A stretch of DNA of 64,000 nt from positions 62,001 through 126,000 of the forward strand of contig JADDMT010000072.1 of NCBI GenBank assembly GCA_021401465.1, read 5' to 3'. The translations under genes and the position numbers were made by a program. The stretch is from Teratosphaeria epicoccoides (lineage: Eukaryota; Ascomycota; Dothideomycetes; Mycosphaerellales; Teratosphaeriaceae). How positions within the stretch are numbered: the stretch's first letter is position 1; each line of letters opens with the position of its first letter. The notes under the pieces are model-generated. The model saw only the letters and a list, made by a program, of their open reading frames with translations, made no database searches and had not been told where the DNA came from. Below, piece after piece: positions 43,732 to 53,407 of this stretch.

Positions 43732-43998
43732 GGTGTGTGGTCGGCTATTCGACAGATTTGGTTAAGCTTGATTGTTCGTCGGAGAAGATCTTGGTGCAAA
43801 TGGTGCTGAAGTTGGGTCGGCGGGGTCTATGTTGGAAGGATTGATGATGGCCGGTGGGGGATCTGCCACAGCCTCGTATTCGAAAAAGAGAGGCGCTAAG
43901 CACTGCTTTCTGCCTCTATGGACAGACTTAGTTTGCGTGACTGGTTGCCGTGACGGAAGGGTTCGAAAGCCATGAGGGCACAATGATAACAACAAGCT

Positions 43999-44218
43999 TC
44001 AGGGTTGACGGCTTGCTCCCAAGTACACAGTGCAGATCTGCTGTATGACTTGCGGAACCGCACACTGACCGTGATGGGTGATGCAATGTCCTGAGGCAGA
44101 GCAGTTTGACATGACATTAGTCCATTTATGGCGTCCGCAACGATCGGCCCGTGATTCAATGCCACAGCCGAGCAAGTTGTCACAGGCGTAGACCGATCCT
44201 GAATTTGGAAGAGCTATA
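43999..44218 (-). CDS. Possible exon of a cysteine-rich small protein
   Basis: After an acceptor CAACCAG on the minus strand, the frame reads IALPNSGSVYACDNLLGCGI and then six more Cys to a stop. A candidate upstream exon near 44325-44370 gives AECSKSKEPYIPDQEDC if a GTGAGT donor at about 44324 is used; the join is in frame. No start codon with a signal peptide was found, so the gene model is incomplete. It may be a decayed or mis-sensed relative of the nearby secreted proteins, but it shares no clear motif with them. Confidence 0.25.
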
Positions 44219-44864
44219 CTGGTTGAGACATGGTTATCAGGCAGAAGCAAATGCCACGAAGACTAACGCGCAGTCTGATGAATGTAGAGCGATGATTTTT
44301 TTGAAGAGATGAGCCTGCTCGTACTCACTAACAGTCTTCTTGGTCAGGTATGTATGGTTCTTTGGACTTGCTGCACTCGGCAAACTGGAACTGGTGACTG
44401 CATCTACTGACTCATATTTCAGCCGACAAGCAGTGCTGATCCTCTTCGTTGACGGAGCGCGTTTTGAAGATTGCTGAAGGCATGTCGTAACGTTGGCACC
44501 TCGGACCGATTCAAGAGGCTGCACTAGATGGTACAGGTCCAGCCCTCAACCAGCTGGATATTCAAGTGCCGTCAATATTCGACATGACAAGAGACCGGGA
44601 TTCAGAGACTTGCACGTGCAAGATCTGCCAGTTGAATGCTTGCTCAGCGTTTGTCATAGACATGTGCGCCTTCCCTCGAGGTCGAGTGCAAAGCCGCCTG
44701 TCAGTCGACATCGGATCGTCGGCTCATCCGCACGTGAATCTGTTCTTGGATTACGGCACCGGCCGCACCATTTTCAAACAACTCAATTGACCGATACTTC
44801 CCTTGCCGTCCACTCAATCGTCTTGTTACTCTTAGACTATACAACTGCTTCCAACGCATTCACA
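44219..44864. other. Upstream region of the secreted-protein array
   Basis: Probably contains the promoter and 5' leader of the first array gene. No other supported gene. Confidence 0.45.
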
Positions 44865-45434
44865 ATGGCCGGCCGCCTCATCACCCTCGTTGTTGGCCTT
44901 GCCATCCTCGCCAGCCCACTCGCCTACACCGAACCCATCGAGATCGTCGACGAGCTGAACGGCTTGGTCGTCCCCCGCAACATCGAGACTCGTCAATCGA
45001 TCAACAGCTGCGGCGACCTCGTCTCCAAGCGCGATGAGGACTCGATTCCGACTGAAGACTCCGCCGGCACCCATGAGCTGTTGGCGCCCTCTCAGCCGAA
45101 CGTCTCCGGCAGTCCGATTACGGTGTTCCGCTATCAAGGTGTTTGCTCGGTGAGTAGAGTGGCAGCCAGGTCTTAGGTTTCATTTGAGATAGTTGCTGAT
45201 ATTCAACATGCAAGACCGACAACACAAGCGCGTTCTACCAGCAGTGCGTTGCTCGCGATCTCTGCGGCGCAGTCATCCATACCAATTGCCTTCCGTTCGC
45301 TCAGGTCAGTACCGATTTGATGCCCACGGAAATTTGGGAGCAAAAGCAGCTGACAAAAACATCTTGTCCAGTGTACGGCCCACCGTAACCCTTGCACTTG
45401 GTTTCTGGAGAACAACATTGCCTTTTGCACCTGA
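44865..45434 (+). CDS. Small secreted eight-cysteine protein, array copy 1
   Basis: Exons 44865-45149, 45215-45304 and 45372-45434; 145 aa. A signal peptide is clear (RLITLVVGLAILASPLAY). The mature part has eight Cys. The order is one near SINSCGD, then GVCS, SAFYQQCVARDLC, HTNC, and the last exon CTAHRNPC...FCT followed by the stop. The segment between the signal and the VCS motif is about 40 residues longer than in copies 2 and 3. It includes a KR pair (VSKRDEDS) that could be a processing site (inference). The first intron lies after GVCS here, but before the VCS/ICT codons in the other copies. The last exon is exactly 63 bp, as in the others. The family is unknown to me; by type it is a candidate apoplastic or effector-like protein. 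Confidence 0.8.
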
Positions 45435-45881
45435 ATTGGTGGCATAGATGCATGCATTGTGCTGGTAAAGGCAGCAGAATTGCTGATCGACCCATGGCAA
45501 GATGCTTCGCGAAAGCAGCACAGATACCAGACATGCAGCAGTTGAGCAATGCCAAGTCGACACTGCACTTGCCATCATTGAGGCTTTTGCGGTGTAACAT
45601 GGATCGAACAGCCCATAGCGTGGAACTACGGTGCATGTTGATCGTGCCTTCTTTCTAAAGTTTCTGGCAGGGTGACTTGTTCCTTCCATCTCAACCATAC
45701 GCCACTTCCACTGGCGGCAAGAGCACCTGACAGCCTCACGCAGCGTTGCATCGTGACCCATTTCCGACTGTTTCTTGCTCACCTTACACCTTACCGACCA
45801 TCTCGGAACACAGTGCTTTCAACACCGAACATTCAAGATCACAGTCTTCGCCACCATTACCAACAAAGAGCAGCAGCCTAG
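45435..45881. other. Spacer between array copies 1 and 2
   Basis: 447 bp; no ORF with support. It presumably holds the copy 1 terminator and the copy 2 promoter. Confidence 0.55.
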
Positions 45882-46339
45882 ATGGCCACCCTCATCAAAA
45901 TGCTCCTCGCCCTCCTCGCTGCCCAAGCCGCCACCGCAGCACCAAATTCGCTCACCCGCCGTGACGACTGCAGCTGGTCTAAGCGTGACCTCAGCATGAT
46001 GAACGGAACCCATGAGGGGCTCGTCCCGGACAATTTCGGACGTACTCGAGGCGTCCGTCCTACCCCCGCTCCTTCTGCTCATGACAATGGGTCTGATAAG
46101 GAGACTCCAGATCTGCACCAACGACATCGAGAGCACGTTCTACCAGGAGTGCGTGTATATCCTGTGCGGAACAAGGTTTACAGCTCCTTGCTCCCCGAAT
46201 GGGTCGGTGAGTAGTCTCCAGCACATACTGGCAGGAAGGTTGCATGGTGTGTGCTGATGGCATCTGCTTGTGACAGTGCACCGGAGGCGCCAACACGTGC
46301 CTGGTTAACAACTTTGATTTCAAGGCCATTTGCACTTGA
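45882..46339 (+). CDS. Small secreted eight-cysteine protein, array copy 2
   Basis: Exons 45882-46052, 46111-46206 and 46277-46339; 109 aa. Signal peptide LIKMLLALLAAQAATA is followed by APNSLTRRDDC. Exon 2 begins ICTNDIESTFYQECV and continues ILCG and APCSPNGS. Exon 3 is CTGGANTCLVNN to AICT and stop, exactly 63 bp. There are eight Cys in the mature part. The first intron (58 bp) must be spliced at GTCCGT, a weak donor, to keep the frame and match copy 3; its CTGAT branch region and CTCCAG acceptor are good. The other GT in the area (GTACTC at 46042) gives the wrong phase. The second intron (70 bp) is standard (GTGAGT...TGACAG). Confidence 0.8.
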
Positions 46340-46830
46340 GTGTCTAGGGGCTGAGAAAAGTGGGTGGTTTCTCATACTAAGACATGCATCCGGCGGGAGC
46401 AATGGAGCCGTTTTCGCTCAGGCATGCCGTAGGGATCGTAGCATAGTCGGCCTCGTTTTGCTCTCGCTCATACAATAGCAATTGATCCGTAATTGAGCTT
46501 TCAGCCGACTTGCGTTTTGATGTCGGGCCTAGTCATCGTCGGCACTGCGGCTGTGCCAGAGAAATTGGCCTTACATGTGGTTTGAGCCGCTGCTCGAGTA
46601 TTCCACCGCCACTTGGCGCCCCTTCCTCACTCAGCAAAATGATGAAGGCCTTCGTCATCACATGCGTTCAAGCTCAAGGCGGTCAAAAACGGCGCGACTC
46701 TTCCTCAATCTTTGCTTCTTTCTCCAGCAATATTCACTCCAGTGCCGAGACCCTCGCTCAGCATCACCCACAACTTGAAAGCCTCCATCCAAATTCAAAT
46801 AATCCAACCAACCACCGACTCTCATCAAAA
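46340..46830. other. Spacer between array copies 2 and 3
   Basis: 491 bp with no supported gene. An in-frame ORF extends upstream of the copy 3 start, but the signal peptide fixes the start at 46831. Confidence 0.55.
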
Positions 46831-47325
46831 ATGGCTCTCAAACTCCTCACCCTCACTCTCGGCCTCCTCACAGCCGCCGCCACGGCCAACGCCGACCTCA
46901 ACAACCTCCTCACCATCCGCGACTTCTGCACGGGTTCCAAGCGCTCCGGAACCAACAACCTCACAACCCACTCAGACGCCGACGTCGCAACGAGGCGCAT
47001 CCAAGGCGTTAGTCTCAAACCTCCATCTCAGCAAAGCAAAAAGACGTGATGAATGAGCTGATCAGGATTACAGGTCTGCTCCAGCGACCCCCAAAGCTCC
47101 TTCTACCAGCAGTGCGTGTACTGCGACCCGGACACGCACACCATGGCCGCGGTGCCTTGTTACCCGCACGGATCGGTAAGTCCGGACAGATACCTATTTT
47201 GAGTCGCAGGCTGTTTGTGGTGGTGTGGGGTGAGGTGCTGACCCGTATGCTTGTGACAACAGTGCGCCGGCGGATCTAACGCCTGCATCGCGCTCCTGCC
47301 GTCGCCCATCGGGTTCTGTACCTAA
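46831..47325 (+). CDS. Small secreted eight-cysteine protein, array copy 3
   Basis: Exons 46831-47007, 47074-47175 and 47263-47325; 113 aa. Signal peptide KLLTLTLGLLTAAATANA. The mature part starts DLNNLLTIRDFCTGSKR, and exon 1 ends RRIQG before a GTTAGT donor. Exon 2 begins VCSSDPQSSFYQQCVYC and ends VPCYPHGS. Exon 3 is CAGGSNAC to FCT and stop, again 63 bp. Eight Cys in the mature part, in the same order as copies 1 and 2. Introns are 66 and 87 bp. This copy has the cleanest splice sites and is the best template for defining the family. Confidence 0.82.
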
Positions 47326-47618
47326 GGCGTCGGCAACGTTCCTGGCCGTGCAGCAAGACAGACAGATGGCGAGACGAAGAGCGCGATGAGCGTATGGCTT
47401 GAGATCTTGATGGTCGAACGGTAGGGAGTGTCGGTGAGTCCAGGTATGTATGCTTGAGTTCGTAGGAGTGGGTGGCATGATGGCGATTCAAGGGTGTCTT
47501 TGCAGCGGCGAATGACATGGGCAGCTGCAAGGAGAGGCACACATTAGAGCTCCACCGCTTGTGATGGACTCCCTCACATTTCAGAGCTCAAATTCGAAGA
47601 CATGGTCTTTCAACCGTT

Positions 47619-49214
47619 TCAATCCTCTCCCGACTCACTCGCCTCACTTTCGCTGCCCTCCCCCTTTCTCTTCTTCTTCCCACCCTTCCCCTTCTTCACC
47701 TCTGCTTTCTGATCCTTCTCCATCTTCCGATCCACCTGGTCCTGCAACCTTACTCTCTCCTTCTCTCCCTTCTTCTGCAACCTCGCCTCCGTCTCCTTGA
47801 ACTCCTCGCTTTCAACATCCATGCCCACCATGCCCTCAAGCATCTTAATCTCCCTTGCCCAGATACCCTTATCCTCCTTTGCTTCTTTGCCCTTCTCATC
47901 TTTCACAGTCTCGCCCTCCTCATTCCGGACTTCAATCGGCGTCTCCAGCACGAGCGGCAGACCCGCGAACCTCTCATCATTGACAAGAGTGTGGAAGGCG
48001 CGCAGACCAAGAAATCCGGTGCCGATGTTGGCGTGCAGATCGCGGTGAGAAGCAAAGGGCGCTTTGGAGTCGTTCAGGTGAAGGGCGCGGAGGTAGGGAA
48101 GGCCGACTGTAGTGTCGAACTGCTGCATTGTCTCGTTGAAAGCTTCGAGAGTGCGGAGGTCATAGCCGCCAGCGAAGGCATGGCAGGTATCGAGGCAGAC
48201 ACCCACTCGGGACTTGTCGGAGACATGGGCAATGATGTCCCGGAGGTCCTCGAACGTCGAGCCGAGGACGTTGCCGCCTGCAGCCATGTTCTCGAGGAGG
48301 GTGACGACGGATTCGGTCTCTTGGTGGGCTTTGTTGATGTTGGAGGCCAGGTGGGCGATAGCTTTCGCCCGGTCACCGCACTGATCGTTGCCTGGGTGGA
48401 AGTTGTAGAGCTTGATGCCGAGTTTCTCGCAGCGCTTTAGGTCGTCAACGAAGGCGTCGTAGGCCTGTTTCGTTCGTTCGGCGTCTGTGTGTGCCAGATT
48501 GACGAGGTAGGAGCCGTGAGGAACGACGTGCTGAGTCTGATCATAGACATGCTGTTTGCAGTGTGAGAGGAACGTGTCACAGTGGTCGTCTTGGAGAGGC
48601 GGGTTGGCCCATTTCCGCTGGCTTTTCAGGAACAAGGCGAAGGCGTTGCTGCCAATGTGGACGGCGTTGAGGACAGATTTGTGGACGCCTGAGGAGGAGA
48701 CGTTTAGCATTTCGGGAGTGTATGGAAGGCTACATGAGCTAGACTGACCTCCTGCCGCAGAGACGTGAGCTCCGATGTACAGCTTATGGCCTGCTGTCCT
48801 GCTTGCCAGTGGCATATCCACCAACTCTGCCTCCTGCTGTGCCTTTGACTTGCGCTTCTTCTTGACTTTCTTCCCGCCGTTGCCTCCAATTTCCTGTTCC
48901 TCTTCCTCCTTGACGACAGTCTTGCGCGCGCGCTTCTTCTTGGGTTTTATGCTCTCTTCCTCCTCTCCCGGCTCTTCCTCCTCGACTTCTACTTTGACCT
49001 TTTGCTTGCGACTGCGCTTTTTCGAAGTCTCGTCCACGATCTCCTGCTCGGCGACGACTATCTCAGTCTTCGCAGCTTTGGGCTTCTTGCTTGCAGGCTT
49101 CTTGGCTCTCCCGCTCGCTGCGGGCACGATGTCGCTGTCCAGCAAGTCTGCTGGCGGTGGGGAGAGGTCAGAATCGTCGTCGACGACGTCCAGCGCCAGC
49201 TTCCGCTTCGGCAT
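47619..49214 (-). CDS. APN1: AP endonuclease, endonuclease IV / Apn1 family
   Basis: Exons on the minus strand 48749-49214 and 47619-48688; 511 aa after removing a 60-bp in-frame intron. It cleaves DNA 5' of abasic sites and trims blocked 3' ends in base-excision repair, in nucleus and mitochondria. The N-terminal 130 residues are basic/acidic and disordered (KKPASKKPKAAK, KPKKKRARKTVVKEEEE), probably with nuclear-localisation signals. The TIM-barrel domain starts LYIGAHVSAAGG. Zinc ligands sit in the expected order: the His of HVSAAGG, NFHPGN, TLLENMAAGG, CLDTCHAF, LHLNDSK, DLHANIG and LVLETP. The C-terminus ends in a lysine-rich tail not found in the bacterial enzyme. Confidence 0.94.
   Translation of the reverse strand: MPKRKLALDVVDDDSDLSPPPADLLDSDIVPAASGRAKKPASKKPKAAKTEIVVAEQEIVDETSKKRSRKQKVKVEVEEEEPGEEEESIKPKKKRARKTVVKEEEEQEIGGNGGKKVKKKRKSKAQQEAELVDMPLASRTAGHKLYIGAHVSAAGGQSSSCSLPYTPEMLNVSSSGVHKSVLNAVHIGSNAFALFLKSQRKWANPPLQDDHCDTFLSHCKQHVYDQTQHVVPHGSYLVNLAHTDAERTKQAYDAFVDDLKRCEKLGIKLYNFHPGNDQCGDRAKAIAHLASNINKAHQETESVVTLLENMAAGGNVLGSTFEDLRDIIAHVSDKSRVGVCLDTCHAFAGGYDLRTLEAFNETMQQFDTTVGLPYLRALHLNDSKAPFASHRDLHANIGTGFLGLRAFHTLVNDERFAGLPLVLETPIEVRNEEGETVKDEKGKEAKEDKGIWAREIKMLEGMVGMDVESEEFKETEARLQKKGEKERVRLQDQVDRKMEKDQKAEVKKGKGGKKKRKGEGSESEASESGED
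48689..48748 (-). other. In-frame, stop-free 60-bp intron in the AP endonuclease gene
   Basis: On the minus strand: donor GTCAGT, branch ATGCTAAAC, acceptor CTCCTCAG. Removing 20 codons joins SAAGG directly to VHKSVLNA, which restores the uninterrupted SAAGGVxxAV start of the endonuclease IV barrel. Confidence 0.88.
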
Positions 49215-50049
49215 TTGTGCGAGAGACCTGTTGAGTGTCAGAAATGCATAATGCAGATGCAGTCAAGCGCGAACCGAGGCTCGGGACGCGCTCATCAAGC
49301 TATTCTCAATGGGGAAGTTACAAATCCATCTCCTCGACAAAGCTTCGTCCTGACCATGGGCTCAAATCAAATGATCAACTGCGTATCCTGTGTAACCAAA
49401 GGATGTTGCGCCAGCGCATTTCGAGGTTGAGATCAGTCTATGTGATGCGAAGGCCAGACTCAACAAGTCACGACTCAGGTAGGAATTTGGTCTAAAGATT
49501 TGCCTCTTCACTGCTGCGTGAGGCTTATAACATGTTTGTATGCTGATATTCATGACGTTTCGTGCCCGAAGGCGTTGTTAGAGTCTAATCGCTGCTGGCA
49601 CACTTCAGTTCATCACATGTAGCATATTGACAGCTTGAGGTCATTCAGAGAGAATCCCTACGACCTCATCAGCTCGGTCGCTTGGACTCCTTCCGATCAC
49701 GACTGCCAAGCCCAAAGACCCACATCCGAGTCTCATGATCTATGTACATACCAATATACCCACAAAGGCATCCAGCAAGCTACCACTACCAGGAAGTACC
49801 ACCGTCAACTTCGATCAAAATTCGGTAAACCCAATTTCAGGCCAATCCTCACACTAACCTCGAACCCAGGCTTTAAAGCTACGCCGTAGCGAACCTCACA
49901 ACAACCCAGCAAACAACGAACTCCATCAATCAGGAATCATGGCAGCCAAGGAAACAAGTCGACCACTCTGCAGCCACGCCATGGAGCCCATGACCGCTTC
50001 CTAGCGAGTCCGACCCTCCGATCACGCCCTCCTACTTCCTCATGATCTG
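49215..50049. other. Intergenic, no gene seen
   Basis: Upstream of the AP endonuclease gene. No supported coding frame. Confidence 0.55.
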
Positions 50050-50313
50050 CTACCTGCCCTCCTCCTGCTCCAAATACCACATCCCTCTCCCACACGCCAC
50101 ACACCTAACCTTGCACCAATACCTGTCCCCCACCGTCGTCCTCGGAGCCTTTCCGACTTCTCTCGCCGGCACTGCCTCATCCATATCGCTTCCATCGCCA
50201 AATCTGCCCTCGGTGCAGTATTGTCTGTCTCCTCGGGTGCTCTTGCTACAGGTGATCCAGTAGAACTCGGCGTGGTGGCAGGTGTGGCAGGTGAGGAGGT
50301 AGGGCCAGCACAT
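50050..50313 (-). CDS. Possible small Cys-rich (zinc-binding-like) protein
   Basis: An 87-codon ORF with an ATG start (MCWPYLLTCHTCHHAEFYW). It holds an early Cys-x2-Cys (CHTC), a middle Cys, and a late CKVRCVACGRG with Cys-x2-Cys, followed by MWYLEQEEGR. The paired CxxC motifs suggest a zinc-ribbon-like fold of the kind common in short fungal hypothetical proteins. No signal peptide, and no partner exon was found. Real but unknown, or a chance ORF. Confidence 0.4.
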   Translation of the reverse strand: MCWPYLLTCHTCHHAEFYWITCSKSTRGDRQYCTEGRFGDGSDMDEAVPAREVGKAPRTTVGDRYWCKVRCVACGRGMWYLEQEEGR

Positions 50314-51505
50314 TGTTGAGACCGCGGGAGGCGATTACAGGAAACGGTTGGAGCAGTTGAGAGGGGAAGCTCAAATATGTGGTTTTGGGGGGATATGAGT
50401 GTTTGCTGTGCCAAATGCGAGGGTTGATTGCCTCCTCGAGTCATGTCGCAACTCAGCCCGAAGCCCAAGCAATGGCGTCCTTCCTTCTAGCAGGGTATGT
50501 AGACGACGATGACTGGACCGTGTGTGTACCACCATTGTGATGGACGCCGATCGACGTTTGGTCGGAGATATGTCGACAGATTCGGTGATGGTGTTGTGAG
50601 TGAGAAGACCGGAACCAGATTCTGATGATGCAAATTGCAAGCCGAAGCCGCTGTTGGCCTGCCGAGCTGGCATCATCATGACGAGAGGCAAGTGCGCCCC
50701 ACCAGCACGTGGGAGTGACTTGCGCAATAGTAAGCACGTGGAAAGGACTCACGCAATAGCGGTAACAACAGCTAACGGGGATTTTCAAATGTCGATGGGA
50801 ACTTTGCAATTGTCTCCGCCTTGGCTACTTGAGCATGCCATCATCATTCCGCATGCACTCGATCTATTGCTCACCAATCCTCAAGTCGTAGCGCGGTCAA
50901 CATCAGCTCCGTGACACTCGTCGACGCGAGACTCGCTCGCCACCTGAACATCAGCCTCCGAGTTGGAGTCGGACTCTGTGTCGGAGAAAGGGACCATCCC
51001 AGTAGTACTTCCGGGTCCATGCTGATCCTCTTTCCTCTCTGTCTCAAAACTCACCGTATTCATCCACCCCATCCCTCCCTCACCGCCCTCCCTCTCCACC
51101 ACCCTCCGCGGAACCCACCATGACCCTCCCTCACCTCCAGCCTCGCCTTCACCACATACCCATAAACCTACCTCAGTGTGATTTCCGTATCATCACTGTC
51201 TAGCCAAACCTGATACGACTCCCATCCAAGCACCAGCACCGTCCTGATCGCCTTGCACGAAGTAGTGTTTAAGAGCCTTCGCTGCGGATTTGCTGATAGG
51301 TGTCGATCGTCAGGGCTGCTGTCTACTGTCTCCTGAGGAGATGGATGCGGTGAAATGATGATAGTGGATGAAGTGAAGTCGGTAGGAATGCAGCCTGCTC
51401 CACTAAGATAAAGGCAATGCAATGCCCCGCCAGGCGCCTATAAACATGACTGCTGCCCCAGTCAATAAACACCTATAATAAACATTGCAACACCACATCG
51501 CAACC
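50314..51505. other. Intergenic, AIP1 upstream region
   Basis: No supported gene. The AIP1 promoter should lie towards the right end. Confidence 0.55.
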
Positions 51506-53407
51506 ATGTCCATCGCCTCAGGTATCCTCTCTGAGATTCATCAATCGAACAGAGTAAGACTAATCAGTGTGATAGACGCCATCTGGGCCGCGGCTCCCAG
51601 CACAACCCGCGGCCAACCGACCCCTCTTAGTTCCGATTCGAAAGGGCAACGCATCACCTACGCCTCCAACAAATCCATCTTCGTGCGCTCCATCGATAAT
51701 CCATCAATATCTAAGCAATATACCGGACACACTGCACAAACCACTGTAGCTCGATTCGCTCCTTCCGGCTTCTACATCGCTTCGGGAGATATCAGTGGCA
51801 GCGTAAGAGTATGGGATGCTCAGGGTGCGGAGAACACCAAAGGCGAGTACCACATCATCGCTGGACGGATCAACGATATTGCGTGGGACGGGGATAGTCA
51901 GAGGATCATTGCTGTCGGCGACGGGAAGGAGCGGTTCGGACATTGCATCACTGCCGATTCAGGCAACAGCGTGGGCGAGATCAGCGGTCACAGCAGCCAG
52001 ATCAACTGCGTCAGTGTACGGCAACAGAGACCATTGAGGGCGGCGACGGGATCAGATGATACAAGTCTCTGCTTCTTCCATGGCGCACCGTTCAAGTTCA
52101 ACACCAGCTTACGAAGCAAGCACGACAAGTTCATCTACGGCACCCAGTTTAGCCCGGATGGCAGCACATTAGTCAGCGTGGGCAGTGACAGGAGGATATG
52201 GCTGTACGATGGCAAGACGGGGGAGGCGATCAAGCAGATTGGGGAAGGAGAGCACAAGGGTAGCATTTTCGGTGTCTGCTGGGCACCAGACAGCAAGAAG
52301 TTCGCTACTGCGAGCGGCGATCAGACGGTCAAGGTGTGGGATGCAGAGAATGGGAAAGTGCTGCAGAGCTGGAGGATGGGTGAAGAGGGCGGTGTTAGCG
52401 TATCCCATCAGCAGGTTGGCATTACTTGGCCCGCTGGGCGGACGGACGGCCTGATCATCTCCATTGACTTGGAAGGCAACCTGAATTACTTTCAGGAAGG
52501 AAAGGATACACTCGTCAGGACTGTACTTGGTCACCAGAAAGCCATCACATCTGCTGCATACCTCGCCGACTCCAGAACCCTCTGGACTGGTAGCTATGAT
52601 GGGAGGGTGCGGTCTTGGGATCTGGGTACCGGAGCAGCAAAGCCTCTCGATGGAGAGTCTCACTCGAATTACGTCGCCAGCATTTCGGCTTCCGCAAAGG
52701 AGGGAAGAATATACAGTGTCGGCTGGGACGACACGTTACGAACAGTCGATGCATCGCAATCCTCCTTCGCTGGCTCAGTCATCAAGACAGATGGGCAGCC
52801 GAAGGGCGTCGCGGTCGTCATCGTGAGAGGCAAACCACATACGCTGGTGGCCACCGCAAACGGCATCATATCCTACGCGGACGGACGCGAAGTCAGCAAA
52901 CAAGTCCTCCCCGCACCTCCAACCTGCATAGCCGCCTCTGGGGACCTCGTCGCCGCTGGCTCCGATGACAAGAAAGTCCGCATCTTCAAAGCCGGATCAC
53001 CTACCTCATTCGACTCCATGACCACACTTACCGACCCGACATCACCCGTCTCCGCCCTCGCCTTCTCTCCTTCTGGCACCCACCTCGCCGTCGGCCTCGC
53101 TAACGGCAAAATCTTCGCCTACGCTCGCACTGCTTCCGGCGAATGGAAACTCGAAACGAACCGGTGGTCTGCGCACACGGCTCGCGTGACGAGTATCGAT
53201 TGGAGCCCTGATGGGAAGAAGGCAGTGAGTGGGGCACTGGACACGAATGTTTTCGTGTGGAGTTTGGCGGATCCGGGGAAGAGGGTTAAAGCGGGGAACG
53301 CGCATAAGGACGGTGTCGGGGTGGTCTGCTGGGTGGAGGAGCGGAGGGTGGTGAGTGCGGGCGCGGATGCGGCGGTGAAAGTCTGGAGGGTGGATGGGAT
53401 GGAATAG
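51506..53407 (+). CDS. AIP1: Actin-interacting protein 1 (WD40)
   Basis: Exons 51506-51521 and 51576-53407; 615 aa. The first exon codes only MSIAS plus one base, and the join gives MSIASDAIWAAAPSTTRGQP, the usual Aip1 start. Aip1 is a double seven-bladed WD40 propeller that works with cofilin to disassemble actin filaments in cortical patches. WD-repeat ends are visible throughout: SGSVRVWD, DRRIWLYDGKTG, DQTVKVWDAENG, DGRVRSWDLGTG, and AAVKVWRVDGME at the C-terminus. Other family-typical words are GHTAQTTVARFAPSGFYIAS and GHSSQINCVSVR. The length is normal. Confidence 0.94.
   Translation: MSIASGILSEIHQSNRVRLISVIDAIWAAAPSTTRGQPTPLSSDSKGQRITYASNKSIFVRSIDNPSISKQYTGHTAQTTVARFAPSGFYIASGDISGSVRVWDAQGAENTKGEYHIIAGRINDIAWDGDSQRIIAVGDGKERFGHCITADSGNSVGEISGHSSQINCVSVRQQRPLRAATGSDDTSLCFFHGAPFKFNTSLRSKHDKFIYGTQFSPDGSTLVSVGSDRRIWLYDGKTGEAIKQIGEGEHKGSIFGVCWAPDSKKFATASGDQTVKVWDAENGKVLQSWRMGEEGGVSVSHQQVGITWPAGRTDGLIISIDLEGNLNYFQEGKDTLVRTVLGHQKAITSAAYLADSRTLWTGSYDGRVRSWDLGTGAAKPLDGESHSNYVASISASAKEGRIYSVGWDDTLRTVDASQSSFAGSVIKTDGQPKGVAVVIVRGKPHTLVATANGIISYADGREVSKQVLPAPPTCIAASGDLVAAGSDDKKVRIFKAGSPTSFDSMTTLTDPTSPVSALAFSPSGTHLAVGLANGKIFAYARTASGEWKLETNRWSAHTARVTSIDWSPDGKKAVSGALDTNVFVWSLADPGKRVKAGNAHKDGVGVVCWVEERRVVSAGADAAVKVWRVDGME
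51522..51575 (+). other. In-frame, stop-free 54-bp intron near the AIP1 start
   Basis: Donor GTATCC, branch GACTAAT, acceptor GATAG. Reading through adds 18 residues between MSIAS and DAIWAAAP that no Aip1 would be expected to have. Confidence 0.85.

Noticed and set aside
50371..50809. Two overlapping 118-codon ORFs on the minus strand
   Set aside because: No protein-like features, no splice sites joining them to the small Cys-rich ORF downstream.
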